This document shows, in pieces, positions 25,476 through 33,743 of a DNA stretch of 64,000 nt. Origin of the DNA: a virus. The stretch lies in the IMG/VR virus record IMGVR_UViG_3300050011_000061, positions 1 through 64,000 of that record. One strand, 5' to 3'. The translations under genes were made by a program, and so were the position numbers. How positions within the stretch are numbered: position 1 is the stretch's first letter; each line of letters opens with the position of its first letter. The notes under the pieces are model-generated. The model worked only from the letters and a program-made list of their open reading frames with translations, searched no databases and was not told where the DNA came from.

Positions 25476-26057
25476 CTAGGTGTGAAACGGAGGATCGATT
25501 TCCTCAGGCTGCTGGGCCGAAGCTTGCTGCGGCTTGGGCTGATTCCAAGGCTTGCCGCCGGCCGCGGGCTTGCCCTGGGCCGTAGCTTGCTGGGGTGGCC
25601 TGCCTTGCTGTGCCGCCGGCCTCTGAGCCTGCGTTGGCGCCGCACCAGGCGCCCCTTTGCCGACCGTATAGCGGACGGTATTCTGCGGGCCGTATTGGCC
25701 GGTCTTGTCCTGCCGGATACCAATGCGGCAAATAAACGGCTTGAACTGAAGTTCATCGGTATCACGCAGTTGCGCCACACCGATGGCCAAGCAAAGGTCG
25801 GCCAGCGCCCGCTGGGCAATCCGCTGGGCGTCGGGATTATCATTGCGAATGTTGAGGCGGTCCCAGACGCGGCGATTGGCAAACGGACCTTCCAACACTT
25901 CAAGTGTCAGAACGAGCATCTGGCCGGTGCCGGACTTGGTGTCCTCAATCTTGCTTTCGATGATTTGCACCTTGTACTGCCCAATCGGGAGCGGTTCAAA
26001 GTTGCGATCATCTTCCGGCACATCGGCCGGTGCGAAGGTTTCTGGAAGTGCGACCAT
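25476..26057 (-). CDS. DUF669 family protein, putative single-stranded DNA-binding/recombination protein
   Basis: 193 residues. The N-terminal ~130 residues fit DUF669: PIGQYKVQIIESKIEDTKSG, MLVLTLEVLEGPFANRRVWD, and AQRIAQRALADLCLAIGV. The C-terminal 60 residues are a Gln/Pro/Ala-rich tail ending EEIDPPFHT, like the disordered tail and acidic-aromatic tip of SSB proteins. It sits next to the Sak4-like ATPase, as in other phage recombination modules. SSB-like activity is inference. Confidence 0.7.
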   Translation of the reverse strand: MVALPETFAPADVPEDDRNFEPLPIGQYKVQIIESKIEDTKSGTGQMLVLTLEVLEGPFANRRVWDRLNIRNDNPDAQRIAQRALADLCLAIGVAQLRDTDELQFKPFICRIGIRQDKTGQYGPQNTVRYTVGKGAPGAAPTQAQRPAAQQGRPPQQATAQGKPAAGGKPWNQPKPQQASAQQPEEIDPPFHT

Positions 26058-26081
26058 AGGAGTTGCTTTCTATAAGAGGGG

Positions 26082-26882
26082 TTACGCGGCCTTGGTGACG
26101 GCGGCTGTGGGCTTTTTGCTGTTCGGGAAGAATGGCTCCATGACTTTGTACCCTTCGCCCTTTTTGTATTCCAGCTTGTCCGGCATGCCGTAGCGGTTCT
26201 TGGCTACATAGGCTGGCCGCGGCGTACAATGTATCCAGCGGTTGCCACCACCAGCGGCCCTTACGCGAGTGCCAGGGCCGGCCTTGGCCTTGGGGTCATT
26301 CTGCAACAGGCTGACGTCCTGGTTCAGCAGGAAGATGGCGTCAACTTCATCTTGCATAATGCCGACCGCACGCTTGTGCAAGCGGATGTCGTAACGCGAG
26401 TAGCTAGCGGTCATAGGATCGTTGACATTCTCGATGGTTGAGTGGGCAATATAAACAATGCCCATATTCTTGTCGCGGCGCAGGGCATTCATTCCCTCGA
26501 GGATGTCCCGCCACGCGCCGTCGGCGCTGACGTAGCCTTTGCCGTAGCCGGGCGCCTCGATATTCAACCAGCTATTGTCGGCGCAGACCTTGGCCCAAAC
26601 CAACGGTTCCAGCTTGTCCAGGCTGTCGAGCACAACGGTTCTACCTTTGTGGTCCTCGGTGTAGAGCGCAGCAATCGATTCCATGACCTCTTCGTAAGTG
26701 GTCAGGCGGCCGAAGCTGGAAAGCACCAGGTCGGACGGCGTGCCGTCTTCAATCTGCAAGAAGATTGGGTCGGGAAACTCCGATGCCAATGTAGTCTTGC
26801 CGATACCCGGCGGCCCATAAATGAGCGCACGCGGCGGCTGGGTAGCCTTGACCTGCCGAAGGTCTTTAATACTGATAGCCAT
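26082..26882 (-). CDS. Sak4-like RecA-fold ATPase (AAA_24)
   Basis: 266 residues. Walker A IYGPPGIGKTTLA lies near residue 20, Walker B TVVLDSLDKLEPLVW near 85, and a conserved sensor-like IVYIAHSTIENV near 140. This is the short RecA-like family (Sak4) used for single-strand annealing and strand exchange with a phage SSB. The neighbouring DUF669 and VRR-NUC genes fit a recombination module. Confidence 0.75.
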   Translation of the reverse strand: MAISIKDLRQVKATQPPRALIYGPPGIGKTTLASEFPDPIFLQIEDGTPSDLVLSSFGRLTTYEEVMESIAALYTEDHKGRTVVLDSLDKLEPLVWAKVCADNSWLNIEAPGYGKGYVSADGAWRDILEGMNALRRDKNMGIVYIAHSTIENVNDPMTASYSRYDIRLHKRAVGIMQDEVDAIFLLNQDVSLLQNDPKAKAGPGTRVRAAGGGNRWIHCTPRPAYVAKNRYGMPDKLEYKKGEGYKVMEPFFPNSKKPTAAVTKAA

Positions 26883-26960
26883 TAGACTTCTCCTTTGATG
26901 GACCGCTGCCTTGTGAAGTACGGGAGAGGCTGAGTGGCAGCCGGGAGAACCATCTTGGGG

Positions 26961-27356
26961 CTATGCCCCTGCTCGGGCCTCACTGGTTCGAATGGATATG
27001 TTTGGCCTAAACGCCTCAATGTCGGTTAATATCGTGATGGCCTCATTAAGCCCGTAGGCCACATGGTATATACCGCCAGCGCGTTCCAGGTTCTCTTGGA
27101 ACTGCTCTTGTGCTTTGCTTAGATGTCCTGATTCGGTTTTGAGTTCCAAGCCGTGAAACAAATGATCAATGATAAACATAAGATCGGCAGCACCGGCGCG
27201 TACTCCTTGCTGTTTTAGCCGCTGGGCAGTCTTGGGGTTGCGTTGCTCGCCGTTCGGGCAGGCGAACCAAATGATGTCGTAGCGCCCATAGGCGTTCAAA
27301 AGTTTGCAGACATGAGTCTGCAAAGTGCCCTCAGACATTGTGGCGCGTTTGGCCAT
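26961..27356 (-). CDS. VRR-NUC domain nuclease
   Basis: 131 residues. WFACPNGEQRNPKTAQRLKQ, RAGAADLMFI and HGLELKTESGHLSKAQ form the VRR-NUC (PD-(D/E)XK-like) core: the conserved G.pDl.f and ElK motif with the following Q. These are standalone phage Holliday-junction-type or structure-specific nucleases. Located between polymerase and Sak4 genes. Confidence 0.8.
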   Translation of the reverse strand: MAKRATMSEGTLQTHVCKLLNAYGRYDIIWFACPNGEQRNPKTAQRLKQQGVRAGAADLMFIIDHLFHGLELKTESGHLSKAQEQFQENLERAGGIYHVAYGLNEAITILTDIEAFRPNISIRTSEARAGA

Positions 27357-27362
27357 TGCCCC

Positions 27363-27482
27363 CTACCAGCCGCGCAGCCGTTCCCAGTACGCAATCCAAT
27401 CCGATCGCGCGATGCGGTTGGGGCGTTTGATAACGACGCCCTCGACGGTCACCTGATCCATATCGACTTCAATGTTTGGCAT
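27363..27482 (-). CDS. 39-aa peptide with strong early promoter-RBS cassette
   Basis: ATG 27482 is preceded by ACACAGGAG seven bases away and by a TTGCTT promoter element. The product (MPNIEVDMDQVTVEGVVIKR, then a Trp/Arg-rich end WIAYWERLRGW) ends 7 bases before the VRR-NUC start. The signals upstream support it as the first gene of a transcript. Function unknown. Confidence 0.5.
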   Translation of the reverse strand: MPNIEVDMDQVTVEGVVIKRPNRIARSDWIAYWERLRGW

Positions 27483-27505
27483 TTAGGTCTCCTGTGTTGC
27501 TGGCA

Positions 27506-27534
27506 AGCCTATTTTAACGTGGGGTAGAAAGCAA
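27506..27534 (-). promoter_or_regulatory. Putative early promoter (TTGCTT-17-TAGGCT)
   Basis: TTGCTT at 27534-27529 and TAGGCT at 27511-27506 on the minus strand, 17 bp apart, followed by the CACAGGAG ribosome site. GGGC precedes the -35 as upstream of 30791. It sits at the end of the polymerase gene. Confidence 0.4.
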
Positions 27535-27538
27535 GCCC

Positions 27539-29536
27539 CTATATATTGGGGGCGTCTGCTTTCCACCCCATATTCTCCAGCATCTCCTTGGCTCTTTTTA
27601 TATACCTTTCATAGTCGATATCTTCTGGCAACTCCAAGGGCAAATCCATTAGCGGCCACGCGCCTTCGGTATCGGCAACAATTCTGTTCGACGTAATGTA
27701 GTTGATTGTCTGCGTCCGCCCTTTCACATAGACCCAGCGAACCACCTTGCCCAAATAGTCGCCTTCGTAATGCGCACCCCCTGTTACGTTCTTGATGGCC
27801 ACGAACCTTGTTACGTCGTTACATTCCAGAATTGTTTCCTCTAAAGGTATGCCCTTGGTCAAAAACAACTCAACCGCCTCGACGCAAATTTGGCAGGTAG
27901 GATTCTTTTGGAAGCGCCAATAGGCGTCTTTTGCACTCACCCCGCGCCAAGGGTCATAATAGATATTCTTGGCTTTCACTTTTCCGTCCATCGCAATAGC
28001 CAAGTAAGCATTCACATCCCGCGCGTGATACGATCGATATTGCGTGGCTTCGGTTACAAAGCCGGTCGCTGCTTCCCACGCCTTAATCGTAACTTGCATC
28101 TTTCTTCTTAAGGCAACAGGACATTTGATTAGTACACCGTCGGTATTGGCGCTAACTACACTTGCCCCCATAGCTTCCAAGTTTTCAATCAACATCAACA
28201 AATAAAGCTGGCCGCCTAACAAAATTTGAATGATAACTTCAGGCGCATAGAAAATTGAGTGCGGCGAGCCGGTCTTGCCAAAGGTACCGTTCACAAGCAC
28301 CTTTTTTGATTCGGATTGGGCCAGCCGCTTGGCCTTCTTGTCCTCAAGGCGGCTGTCGACCAAGCCTTTATAAATCGTTAGAAAGTCAGCGCCTAAATGC
28401 TTAGGCGTAAGCTTGCAGTTGAGAATGATGGCCGGGTAGTAGCTGGCAACATCCGCGTCCCATAGCTCGAAAGTATCGTCGGCTATCAGGCTTGTTGTCT
28501 CCTCCGAGCTATGCAAGCCCCCGATACCCATACGGTAGACTGAGCCGCCGATCTCAATTCTTAAGTCCTCAATCTCTTTCGGCCTTTCCAGGTAACCGTC
28601 GGCGCCAATCTTAAATTCGGCTTTTTCAACTGTGGTCAATACCGAATGCATATACTCGGTCTGAAACTTAAGGTTCTCTGGCGGTACAAAATAGTGAACT
28701 TTTCCTACCTGCACCTTCGGCCGACCGGGGTAGCGGCCTTTTATTCTTTTCAACTCACTTCCTATTACCGCTTCGGCAATTTGTGCGTCGGATTTGCTCA
28801 TTAAGTCTTGCTTGTATTCTTTGGACAAAGAAGTGCGCAGGGCAAGCTGCTCCTGTAGCCCATTATAAACAAATTCTGTGTTGTCTAGATCGTTGATGCA
28901 GTAGTCCGTCGTGATAGGAATTTGCCAATCTTCCAAGCTTTGTTCGGCAGCCCACGGTACGTCCTGAATCCTTTTAGCGTGTAGCCTGCCGCCGTATAAC
29001 TTTAATGAGCCATGGCCGGGGCAAACTTCGATGAGGTCGATGTGCTTTAAATGAGGAATTGTGAAGGAGTACTTTTGCGCGGCTTGCTTGAAATAAAGGC
29101 CCTTGATAAGATCGTTGGAGAGGAGCTTGAGATTTTGAGTTGTGGCGCCGGTAAGCGCATAGGCAAGTAGAGGCAGGTCATACTTTAAGCTGTTGAAGCC
29201 GACTAGGGTGTAGCTTTGTAGGAGCCAGGAGAGCTTGTCAGCGTCAAGCGGATGGGTGAAAGTTAAAACGTGGGAAGAAAGAAGGTGCTTAAAGGCAGCT
29301 AGAAAAAAGTTTGAAAAGCATTCGGTGTCAAAAATAAGAATATCGCCAGCATTGGCGGCAAGTTCTTCATCGGTAAACGGCGTGAAGGGGATAGGTGAGC
29401 GGGGCTGGTAGGGTTTGAGGACGACGGGCTCGCGTGGTACAGGCGGTGCCTTGGGGGCTTTAGCCTCGCCCGGTACATACCGCTTGGCCACCTCAGGTCC
29501 CGGCCAAAAACCGCTATCGCCCCCAAGTCCGCTCAC
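27539..29536 (-). CDS. Family B-type DNA polymerase with 3'-5' exonuclease
   Basis: 665 residues. Exonuclease motifs: LIFDTECF (Exo I), FNSLKYDLPL (Exo II) and DYCINDLDN (Exo III, YxxxD). Polymerase motifs: WDADVASYYPAIIL (A), KKVLVNGTFGKTGS (B) and SANTDGVLI (C). Motif C differs from YxDTDS by Asn in place of the first Asp, while the catalytic second Asp is kept. The N-terminal ~60 residues are proline-rich. It replicates the phage genome with the adjacent clamp-like protein, whose gene overlaps by ATGA. Confidence 0.85.
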   Translation of the reverse strand: MSGLGGDSGFWPGPEVAKRYVPGEAKAPKAPPVPREPVVLKPYQPRSPIPFTPFTDEELAANAGDILIFDTECFSNFFLAAFKHLLSSHVLTFTHPLDADKLSWLLQSYTLVGFNSLKYDLPLLAYALTGATTQNLKLLSNDLIKGLYFKQAAQKYSFTIPHLKHIDLIEVCPGHGSLKLYGGRLHAKRIQDVPWAAEQSLEDWQIPITTDYCINDLDNTEFVYNGLQEQLALRTSLSKEYKQDLMSKSDAQIAEAVIGSELKRIKGRYPGRPKVQVGKVHYFVPPENLKFQTEYMHSVLTTVEKAEFKIGADGYLERPKEIEDLRIEIGGSVYRMGIGGLHSSEETTSLIADDTFELWDADVASYYPAIILNCKLTPKHLGADFLTIYKGLVDSRLEDKKAKRLAQSESKKVLVNGTFGKTGSPHSIFYAPEVIIQILLGGQLYLLMLIENLEAMGASVVSANTDGVLIKCPVALRRKMQVTIKAWEAATGFVTEATQYRSYHARDVNAYLAIAMDGKVKAKNIYYDPWRGVSAKDAYWRFQKNPTCQICVEAVELFLTKGIPLEETILECNDVTRFVAIKNVTGGAHYEGDYLGKVVRWVYVKGRTQTINYITSNRIVADTEGAWPLMDLPLELPEDIDYERYIKRAKEMLENMGWKADAPNI

Positions 29537-30501
29537 ATGCGCCGCCCTACAATGTAGCCAGCCACTGTGGGGCCTTTAAAGGGGGCGGGGGCGGGCCAGG
29601 TAGCCGGTGCCCATCTGTCTGCGGCCTGTAACGCCGATAAAAGGAAACGCGCGCCCCAAATGCTTGAACCTTCCTTAGGCACCTCGCATTCGATACCATC
29701 TTCGACAACGCCTCTATCAAATTTTGCTTCAAGGCGGTCAGCGTAAACAGTCACCGTATCTTCCGCTAGTTCAGACACGCGGCCCAAGGCTTCCTTAAAT
29801 TCGTCTGTCACAACTTGCTTGGACTTAACCTTCCAAGCCGCCTTAACCATCGCAGCGGCCTTTTCAGGAAAGCTGCCTATAACAAGCTGCGTGCGGCACC
29901 ATGCACCGTTAGCCCAACGAAATGCAATGTAGTTATCATCGCCAACCCAATCGGTAAGACCATCTAAACGGGCAAGCAAAAAATCCACCATTTCTACAGG
30001 CAACAAAGCTTTAACGGTATCGGCAAGCCCTTCACATTCAGCCCCAGCTATTGTCATGTTGTTTGTAGCATAGGCCCAACCATCATCTAGAGCTACACAC
30101 CGCCCCCATGCCGGTTGCTCGTTTTCGGAAACAAACGGACGCAAGGCTGTTAATAGGGTAGTGAGGCCTTCAGGCAAAGGCTGCCATGCAGCGTTAGCAA
30201 CGCCTGGGTAGGACCACTCGGTTAGCGGTAAGGTTTGAATGGTGCCTGAAAAGCGACCGCATTTGAGTTTGACAGTAGCTTCCTCGACTTCGATAGTCGG
30301 GTCTGAGGGCATCCTCTTGAGCACTTTTTCAAACGCCTCACCGGGCACAAAAAATTTGCCGCCCCAAGACCACGGCGCGCAGGCCGTAAGGTGGCCATTA
30401 GTAGCCGAGATCGTATCGCCGTTGACTTTGTAGTAAGTCATTCCTGCCGACAATTCCTTGCCAGCTATAGCCGCGTTAAGCCAAGCTATGATAGCTTTCA
30501 T
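29533..30501 (-). CDS. Diverged sliding clamp-like protein (DnaN-like)
   Basis: 322 residues. Features recall the beta-clamp subunit folds: KVNGDTISATNGHLTACAPW (a 'tng' turn), KFFVPGEAFEKVLKRMP, ATVKLKCGRFSGTIQTLPLT and EWSYPG, then CVALDDGWAYATNNMTIAGA in the next repeat and GYIVGRRM at the end. DnaN proteins are ~366 residues, so this is a short version. The gene is translationally coupled to the polymerase, as for a processivity factor. The call is by pattern and context; a structure prediction would decide. Confidence 0.55.
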   Translation of the reverse strand: MKAIIAWLNAAIAGKELSAGMTYYKVNGDTISATNGHLTACAPWSWGGKFFVPGEAFEKVLKRMPSDPTIEVEEATVKLKCGRFSGTIQTLPLTEWSYPGVANAAWQPLPEGLTTLLTALRPFVSENEQPAWGRCVALDDGWAYATNNMTIAGAECEGLADTVKALLPVEMVDFLLARLDGLTDWVGDDNYIAFRWANGAWCRTQLVIGSFPEKAAAMVKAAWKVKSKQVVTDEFKEALGRVSELAEDTVTVYADRLEAKFDRGVVEDGIECEVPKEGSSIWGARFLLSALQAADRWAPATWPAPAPFKGPTVAGYIVGRRM

Positions 30502-30791
30502 GCCGCAGCCTGTGAAAGTTGAAGATACCTGAGCCAGTATTTTTCGGCTAACATTGTAAAGCGCCCCGACGCGGTAACGGCGTAAATGGTAGCCCGCGCG
30601 CCGGGCATTGTTTTGTCTTGCCGTACCGACCCAACTGTTCTTACAGCAGTTTCAAACGTGTCGGCATCTGTGGAATCGTGTTGACCTTGACCGTAGAACC
30701 TATGGACGCGGAAATAAGCGGCGTTTAAGAAAACGCGCTCTTCCCATTGATCGACGGTGCCGCTAAAGTCGTGTTCTGATGGGTGTGTCAT
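30498..30791 (-). CDS. Hypothetical early protein (97 aa)
   Basis: ATG 30791, with ACACAGGAGG five bases before it and an early-type promoter. The protein (FLNAAYFRVHRFYGQGQHDS, then GARATIYAVTASGRFTMLAE) has no known motif. It overlaps the clamp-like gene by ATGA and is probably the first gene of the clamp-polymerase transcript. Confidence 0.6.
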   Translation of the reverse strand: MTHPSEHDFSGTVDQWEERVFLNAAYFRVHRFYGQGQHDSTDADTFETAVRTVGSVRQDKTMPGARATIYAVTASGRFTMLAEKYWLRYLQLSQAAA

Positions 30792-30811
30792 AAAGCCTCC
30801 TGTGTGGCTCT

Positions 30812-30839
30812 AATCTAACCTTACCTAAGCCAAAAGCAA
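30812..30839 (-). promoter_or_regulatory. Putative early promoter (TTGCTT-16-TAGATT)
   Basis: TTGCTT at 30839-30834 and TAGATT at 30817-30812 on the minus strand, preceded by GGGC and followed by ACACAGGAGG. It would drive the clamp-like and polymerase genes. Confidence 0.45.
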
Positions 30840-30842
30840 GCC

Positions 30843-31991
30843 CTATTTATCATCTTCTTTACAAGCATCTGCGGCCTTTTTGGGGTCGCCTTTTACGAAA
30901 ATATAGACATTTTGATGGGTCTTTCCAAGCTTGCGCCCAGCCTCAAACTGGCGGGTAATGCGGATAGGCAGCGATCCGATTGCGGTTATTAAAATTGCTT
31001 CATTGTAAAGTTTAAGCCCGGCTTGAACAAAGGCGTTGATTGTATCGCCAGGGAAATTGTAATAGCAGCCATCCTTGCCGCGCACATCACCCACCACAAT
31101 GGCCGCGAAGCGGTTGGGCTTTAATTTGGCGCAGGCGGCTTTGATGATTTCGCTGTAAACGGTTTGAAATTCCTTATAACCCAAATTAGATAAATCTTTC
31201 GGATCGTCCGAATAGACTTCAAGATCGGCGTATGGCGGGCAGGTAAAAACAAAGTCAACAGGTTCGGTGACCAAAGAAGCAACATTACGGCTGTCGTCAT
31301 TGTGCCAAATAGGTGGCGGCGTATCGGTACAAATTTGTTCGGCCTGTATGCGGTTAGCCTTCACTTGTGGGCTTGAAAGGTCAATGCCTATATATTTGTG
31401 CCCAAGTTTTGAGGCGACAATGCCACGCACTGAGCCGCCAGCAAACGGGTCTAGCACTACACCTTGCAGCGGGCAAAACCAGCGGTAAGCAAGTTCACAA
31501 ATGATGGGGTCGAAGATGGAGGTCCCCGACGTTTGCGTTTCTTCTCTCGTACCTTCTTTAACCCTGTAGTGATCAAAGTTGGCGGCAGCGCCGGTCCAAG
31601 TTAACCCGGACGGCGCTGCCGCTTTTTGTTTCATAATTTCCGTTAATCTATTTTGCGCTTTTTGGCTAAACAAAACAGCATCGCCTCCTTCTAAATTCTC
31701 GCCACGTCCCAACTCCGACTTAATCCCCAACTCCAGCCACGCCCGCTTGCGGTCCTGCCACCAACCTTCGCGAGCATTCAAAACAGTAAACGGCGGAAGC
31801 AAAAACTTTTCACCCAACGTGCTCGAATGCTTGCCTTCCGACAGCTCTTCAAACAACCCCACATGCGGGCTAAATTTGGTCATTTTACGCCCCCCCCTTA
31901 GTATTCTTTGGGAGACGTCATCTAATTGGCTTGGGTCCCGATTTCCTTTTACCCAAGTCAAATTACCAGGTTTTTTGACATCATCAGACAT
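30843..31991 (-). CDS. DNA N4/N6 methyltransferase
   Basis: 382 residues. The AdoMet-binding motif I VVLDPFAGGSVRG lies near residue 180 and the catalytic motif IV FTCPPYADLE near 240, with GHKYIGIDLSSPQVKANRIQ between. T/SPPY motifs belong to amino-methyltransferases acting on adenine N6 or cytosine N4. No restriction partner is adjacent, so protection of phage DNA or regulation is inferred. It overlaps the YkgJ-like gene by 8 bases. Confidence 0.8.
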   Translation of the reverse strand: MSDDVKKPGNLTWVKGNRDPSQLDDVSQRILRGGRKMTKFSPHVGLFEELSEGKHSSTLGEKFLLPPFTVLNAREGWWQDRKRAWLELGIKSELGRGENLEGGDAVLFSQKAQNRLTEIMKQKAAAPSGLTWTGAAANFDHYRVKEGTREETQTSGTSIFDPIICELAYRWFCPLQGVVLDPFAGGSVRGIVASKLGHKYIGIDLSSPQVKANRIQAEQICTDTPPPIWHNDDSRNVASLVTEPVDFVFTCPPYADLEVYSDDPKDLSNLGYKEFQTVYSEIIKAACAKLKPNRFAAIVVGDVRGKDGCYYNFPGDTINAFVQAGLKLYNEAILITAIGSLPIRITRQFEAGRKLGKTHQNVYIFVKGDPKKAADACKEDDK

Positions 31992-32490
31992 GACGCTTTG
32001 CCTCGTCGTTGTCTTTAAGTCTCTGATAATTATCCAAAAACATATCCATTATAAGATCGTTACCGCCATTGTCAAAATGTTCCACTAACATTTCGGCTCC
32101 AACTACCCCAAACAAAAGCGAAAGCGACGAAAAGAATGCCTTGTAAGCCGGTTCCTTTGCCGCTTTCCCTCGATAGCACGGCAGCATCTTATAACGGTTG
32201 CGAACAATTAAAGTATCTCTCCCGTTCAATGTAAACGGTGAAGCAATGCAGCCAAACGGCTTGTCGGGGGTAAAATGCAGGCCGCACAGCCCATCCTTTT
32301 TGAACGGACAACCCCTACATCCTTCACGAGGTTGCAAAAAACCCTCAATCACAATACCGCCCCTACCTTCCACCCTCGCTTGCTCACTAGGATGCACCGT
32401 AACCATGCAGCCGGTAGGGCGCGAAGGGGCGTCGCAACAATTGCCCTTGCAGCCCGCCGCTATGCACAGCGGGCCGCATTGGGTAAACAT
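31984..32490 (-). CDS. YkgJ-like cysteine-cluster protein
   Basis: 168 residues from ATG 32490, because the in-frame region further upstream overlaps the DUF3489 gene and looks non-coding. Cysteine-rich: CGPLCIAAGCKGNCC, then CRGCPFKKDGLCGLH and KPFGCIASPF, the pattern of zinc/iron-cluster YkgJ-type proteins. The remaining C-terminal part is helical. A GC hairpin (GCGGC-TTCTT-GCCGC) sits between an AAGG element and the start. It is co-translated with the methyltransferase. Function unknown. Confidence 0.6.
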   Translation of the reverse strand: MFTQCGPLCIAAGCKGNCCDAPSRPTGCMVTVHPSEQARVEGRGGIVIEGFLQPREGCRGCPFKKDGLCGLHFTPDKPFGCIASPFTLNGRDTLIVRNRYKMLPCYRGKAAKEPAYKAFFSSLSLLFGVVGAEMLVEHFDNGGNDLIMDMFLDNYQRLKDNDEAKRHV

Positions 32491-32521
32491 CAAGCGGCAA
32501 GAAGCCGCACTTACCTTGACG

Positions 32522-33367
32522 TTAGGCACCGTAATAGCGCGTGATGCCGGCGGCCGACTTTTCCTTGGTGACCTTGAGGCCGAACTTCTTGCCCCAAGTT
32601 GCCACGCCGCAAGTCTGCCAGCCGGTGGCCTTGACGGCTTCATCGGTAGTGCATCCGCTCTTGCGGGTGAGCATATTGTAAAGCATTTCCTGCTTGCTAC
32701 CGGCGCGCAAACCGCCGGCACCGGGCGCCTTCTTGGTTGTGGTTTTCTTCGCCTTCGGCGTCTTCTTCACCTTCGTTTTACGCTTGGCCATACCGGCCTC
32801 CTCTGTTTCGGCGGCGGGGTTTTCTTCAGCAACAACCGGCTCGCCGTCGGCAGGTGCTTGGGGGACAGTCTTGAACGGTTCGGCATCGCAAGGGGCAACA
32901 ACCCCTTCGGCAACCGACCACGCCAGCACAACTTCGCTGAGCGTATTGATCAGTAAGACATTGACGATCTTCGAACCACCGCGCTTGACCGCAGATGTAA
33001 CCTTAGCGTCGATTTCCTCTTGCGCAGCGGTATCGTTGATCGAAGTCATCCCACGCATAACCGGATGACCTAACTTGTCCAAAGGCTTTATCACATATTT
33101 TGACATCGCTTGCTCCTGTGTGTGGACGGGGTTTGTAGCGGAACCATAGAATGAGTTCAAGCCCTTTGATTGCCTGAGCGCATCTATTTTTAATTTCTTC
33201 TGTTGCTCCCTGAGTTGTCTATCTTGTTCCAAGCGAGGATCAAGGAAGCTTGGACTGTTCTTTGGCGGGTTGGCTTCCCAAAGGGCGTGGCGCTCCTGAG
33301 CGGTCATAATAAACGCTGACGGCAGGCCGTCGTCGAGCATCATTTGCTGGGCGCGGTGGAGTTTCAT
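32522..33367 (-). CDS. DUF3489 winged-helix protein with possible internal start
   Basis: 281 residues from ATG 33367, which overlaps the preceding microgene and has GGAGG six bases upstream. The C-terminal ~55 residues match DUF3489: MLTRKSGCTTDEAVKATGWQ and GITRYYGA. Before it lies a Lys/Thr/Ala-rich linker (KTKVKKTPKAKKTTTKKAP). An ATG at 33106 with ACACAGGAG and a promoter-like element lies inside the frame, so a shorter 194-aa form (MSKYVIKPLDKLGHP start) is likely also made, or is the main product. Confidence 0.65.
   Translation of the reverse strand: MKLHRAQQMMLDDGLPSAFIMTAQERHALWEANPPKNSPSFLDPRLEQDRQLREQQKKLKIDALRQSKGLNSFYGSATNPVHTQEQAMSKYVIKPLDKLGHPVMRGMTSINDTAAQEEIDAKVTSAVKRGGSKIVNVLLINTLSEVVLAWSVAEGVVAPCDAEPFKTVPQAPADGEPVVAEENPAAETEEAGMAKRKTKVKKTPKAKKTTTKKAPGAGGLRAGSKQEMLYNMLTRKSGCTTDEAVKATGWQTCGVATWGKKFGLKVTKEKSAAGITRYYGA
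33132..33160 (-). promoter_or_regulatory. Putative internal early promoter (TTGAAC-17-TACAAA)
   Basis: TTGAAC at 33160-33155 and TACAAA at 33137-33132 on the minus strand, within the long DUF3489 reading frame, followed by CACACAGGAG and the ATG at 33106. The layout equals the other early cassettes. Confidence 0.4.
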
Positions 33368-33432
33368 TTCAGCCTCCAATAATGCACCGCTACCCCGCCG
33401 AACAGGCAGATGGCTATGATGGCAATGGTCAC
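33364..33432 (-). CDS. 22-aa membrane microprotein
   Basis: GTG 33432 forms a GTGA overlap with the upstream stop, has AAGGAG eight bases before it, and its TGA overlaps the next ATG (ATGA). The product is one hydrophobic helix with a basic end (MTIAIIAICLFGGVAVHYWR, LK). Both junctions are coupled, which chance rarely gives. Function unknown. Confidence 0.5.
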   Translation of the reverse strand: MTIAIIAICLFGGVAVHYWRLK

Positions 33433-33731
33433 GACGCGATCTCCTTCGCCCCTAAACCACCTTGCTTGACCCACGCCTCATATTTTTCCTCGCTGCCCCA
33501 GCAGTTAGATGGGGCAAAGTTGTAGAGGAAGTCGACGTAGTCGCGAACGAGATAGACATTGGTGGAATCCGCGGCCAAAAAAGTCCCTTTAAGATCGTTG
33601 CGGAGGAGGTTCGATAGAAAACTCCCCGGCTCGATGCCATTTTCAATATAGCGCCTCAAACCACCGACCATGTAGTCGGGGATCAGGTCCCAGTTAGCTT
33701 TACTGGCGGTGTAGGATGGCAGGTCGATCAT
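33429..33731 (-). CDS. Conserved small phage protein (100 aa)
   Basis: ATG 33731 with CACAGGAGG seven bases upstream. The sequence DYMVGGLRRYIENGIEPGSF, LSNLLRNDLKGTFLAADSTN is a pattern I associate with short conserved phage proteins of unknown function. Translationally coupled to the 22-aa microgene. Confidence 0.6.
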   Translation of the reverse strand: MIDLPSYTASKANWDLIPDYMVGGLRRYIENGIEPGSFLSNLLRNDLKGTFLAADSTNVYLVRDYVDFLYNFAPSNCWGSEEKYEAWVKQGGLGAKEIAS

Positions 33732-33743
33732 TGTGTCCTCCTG

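Noticed and set aside
26961-27000. GGTTCGAAT, a tRNA T-loop-like string
   Set aside because: It lies inside the VRR-NUC coding frame and lacks the partner arms of a tRNA.
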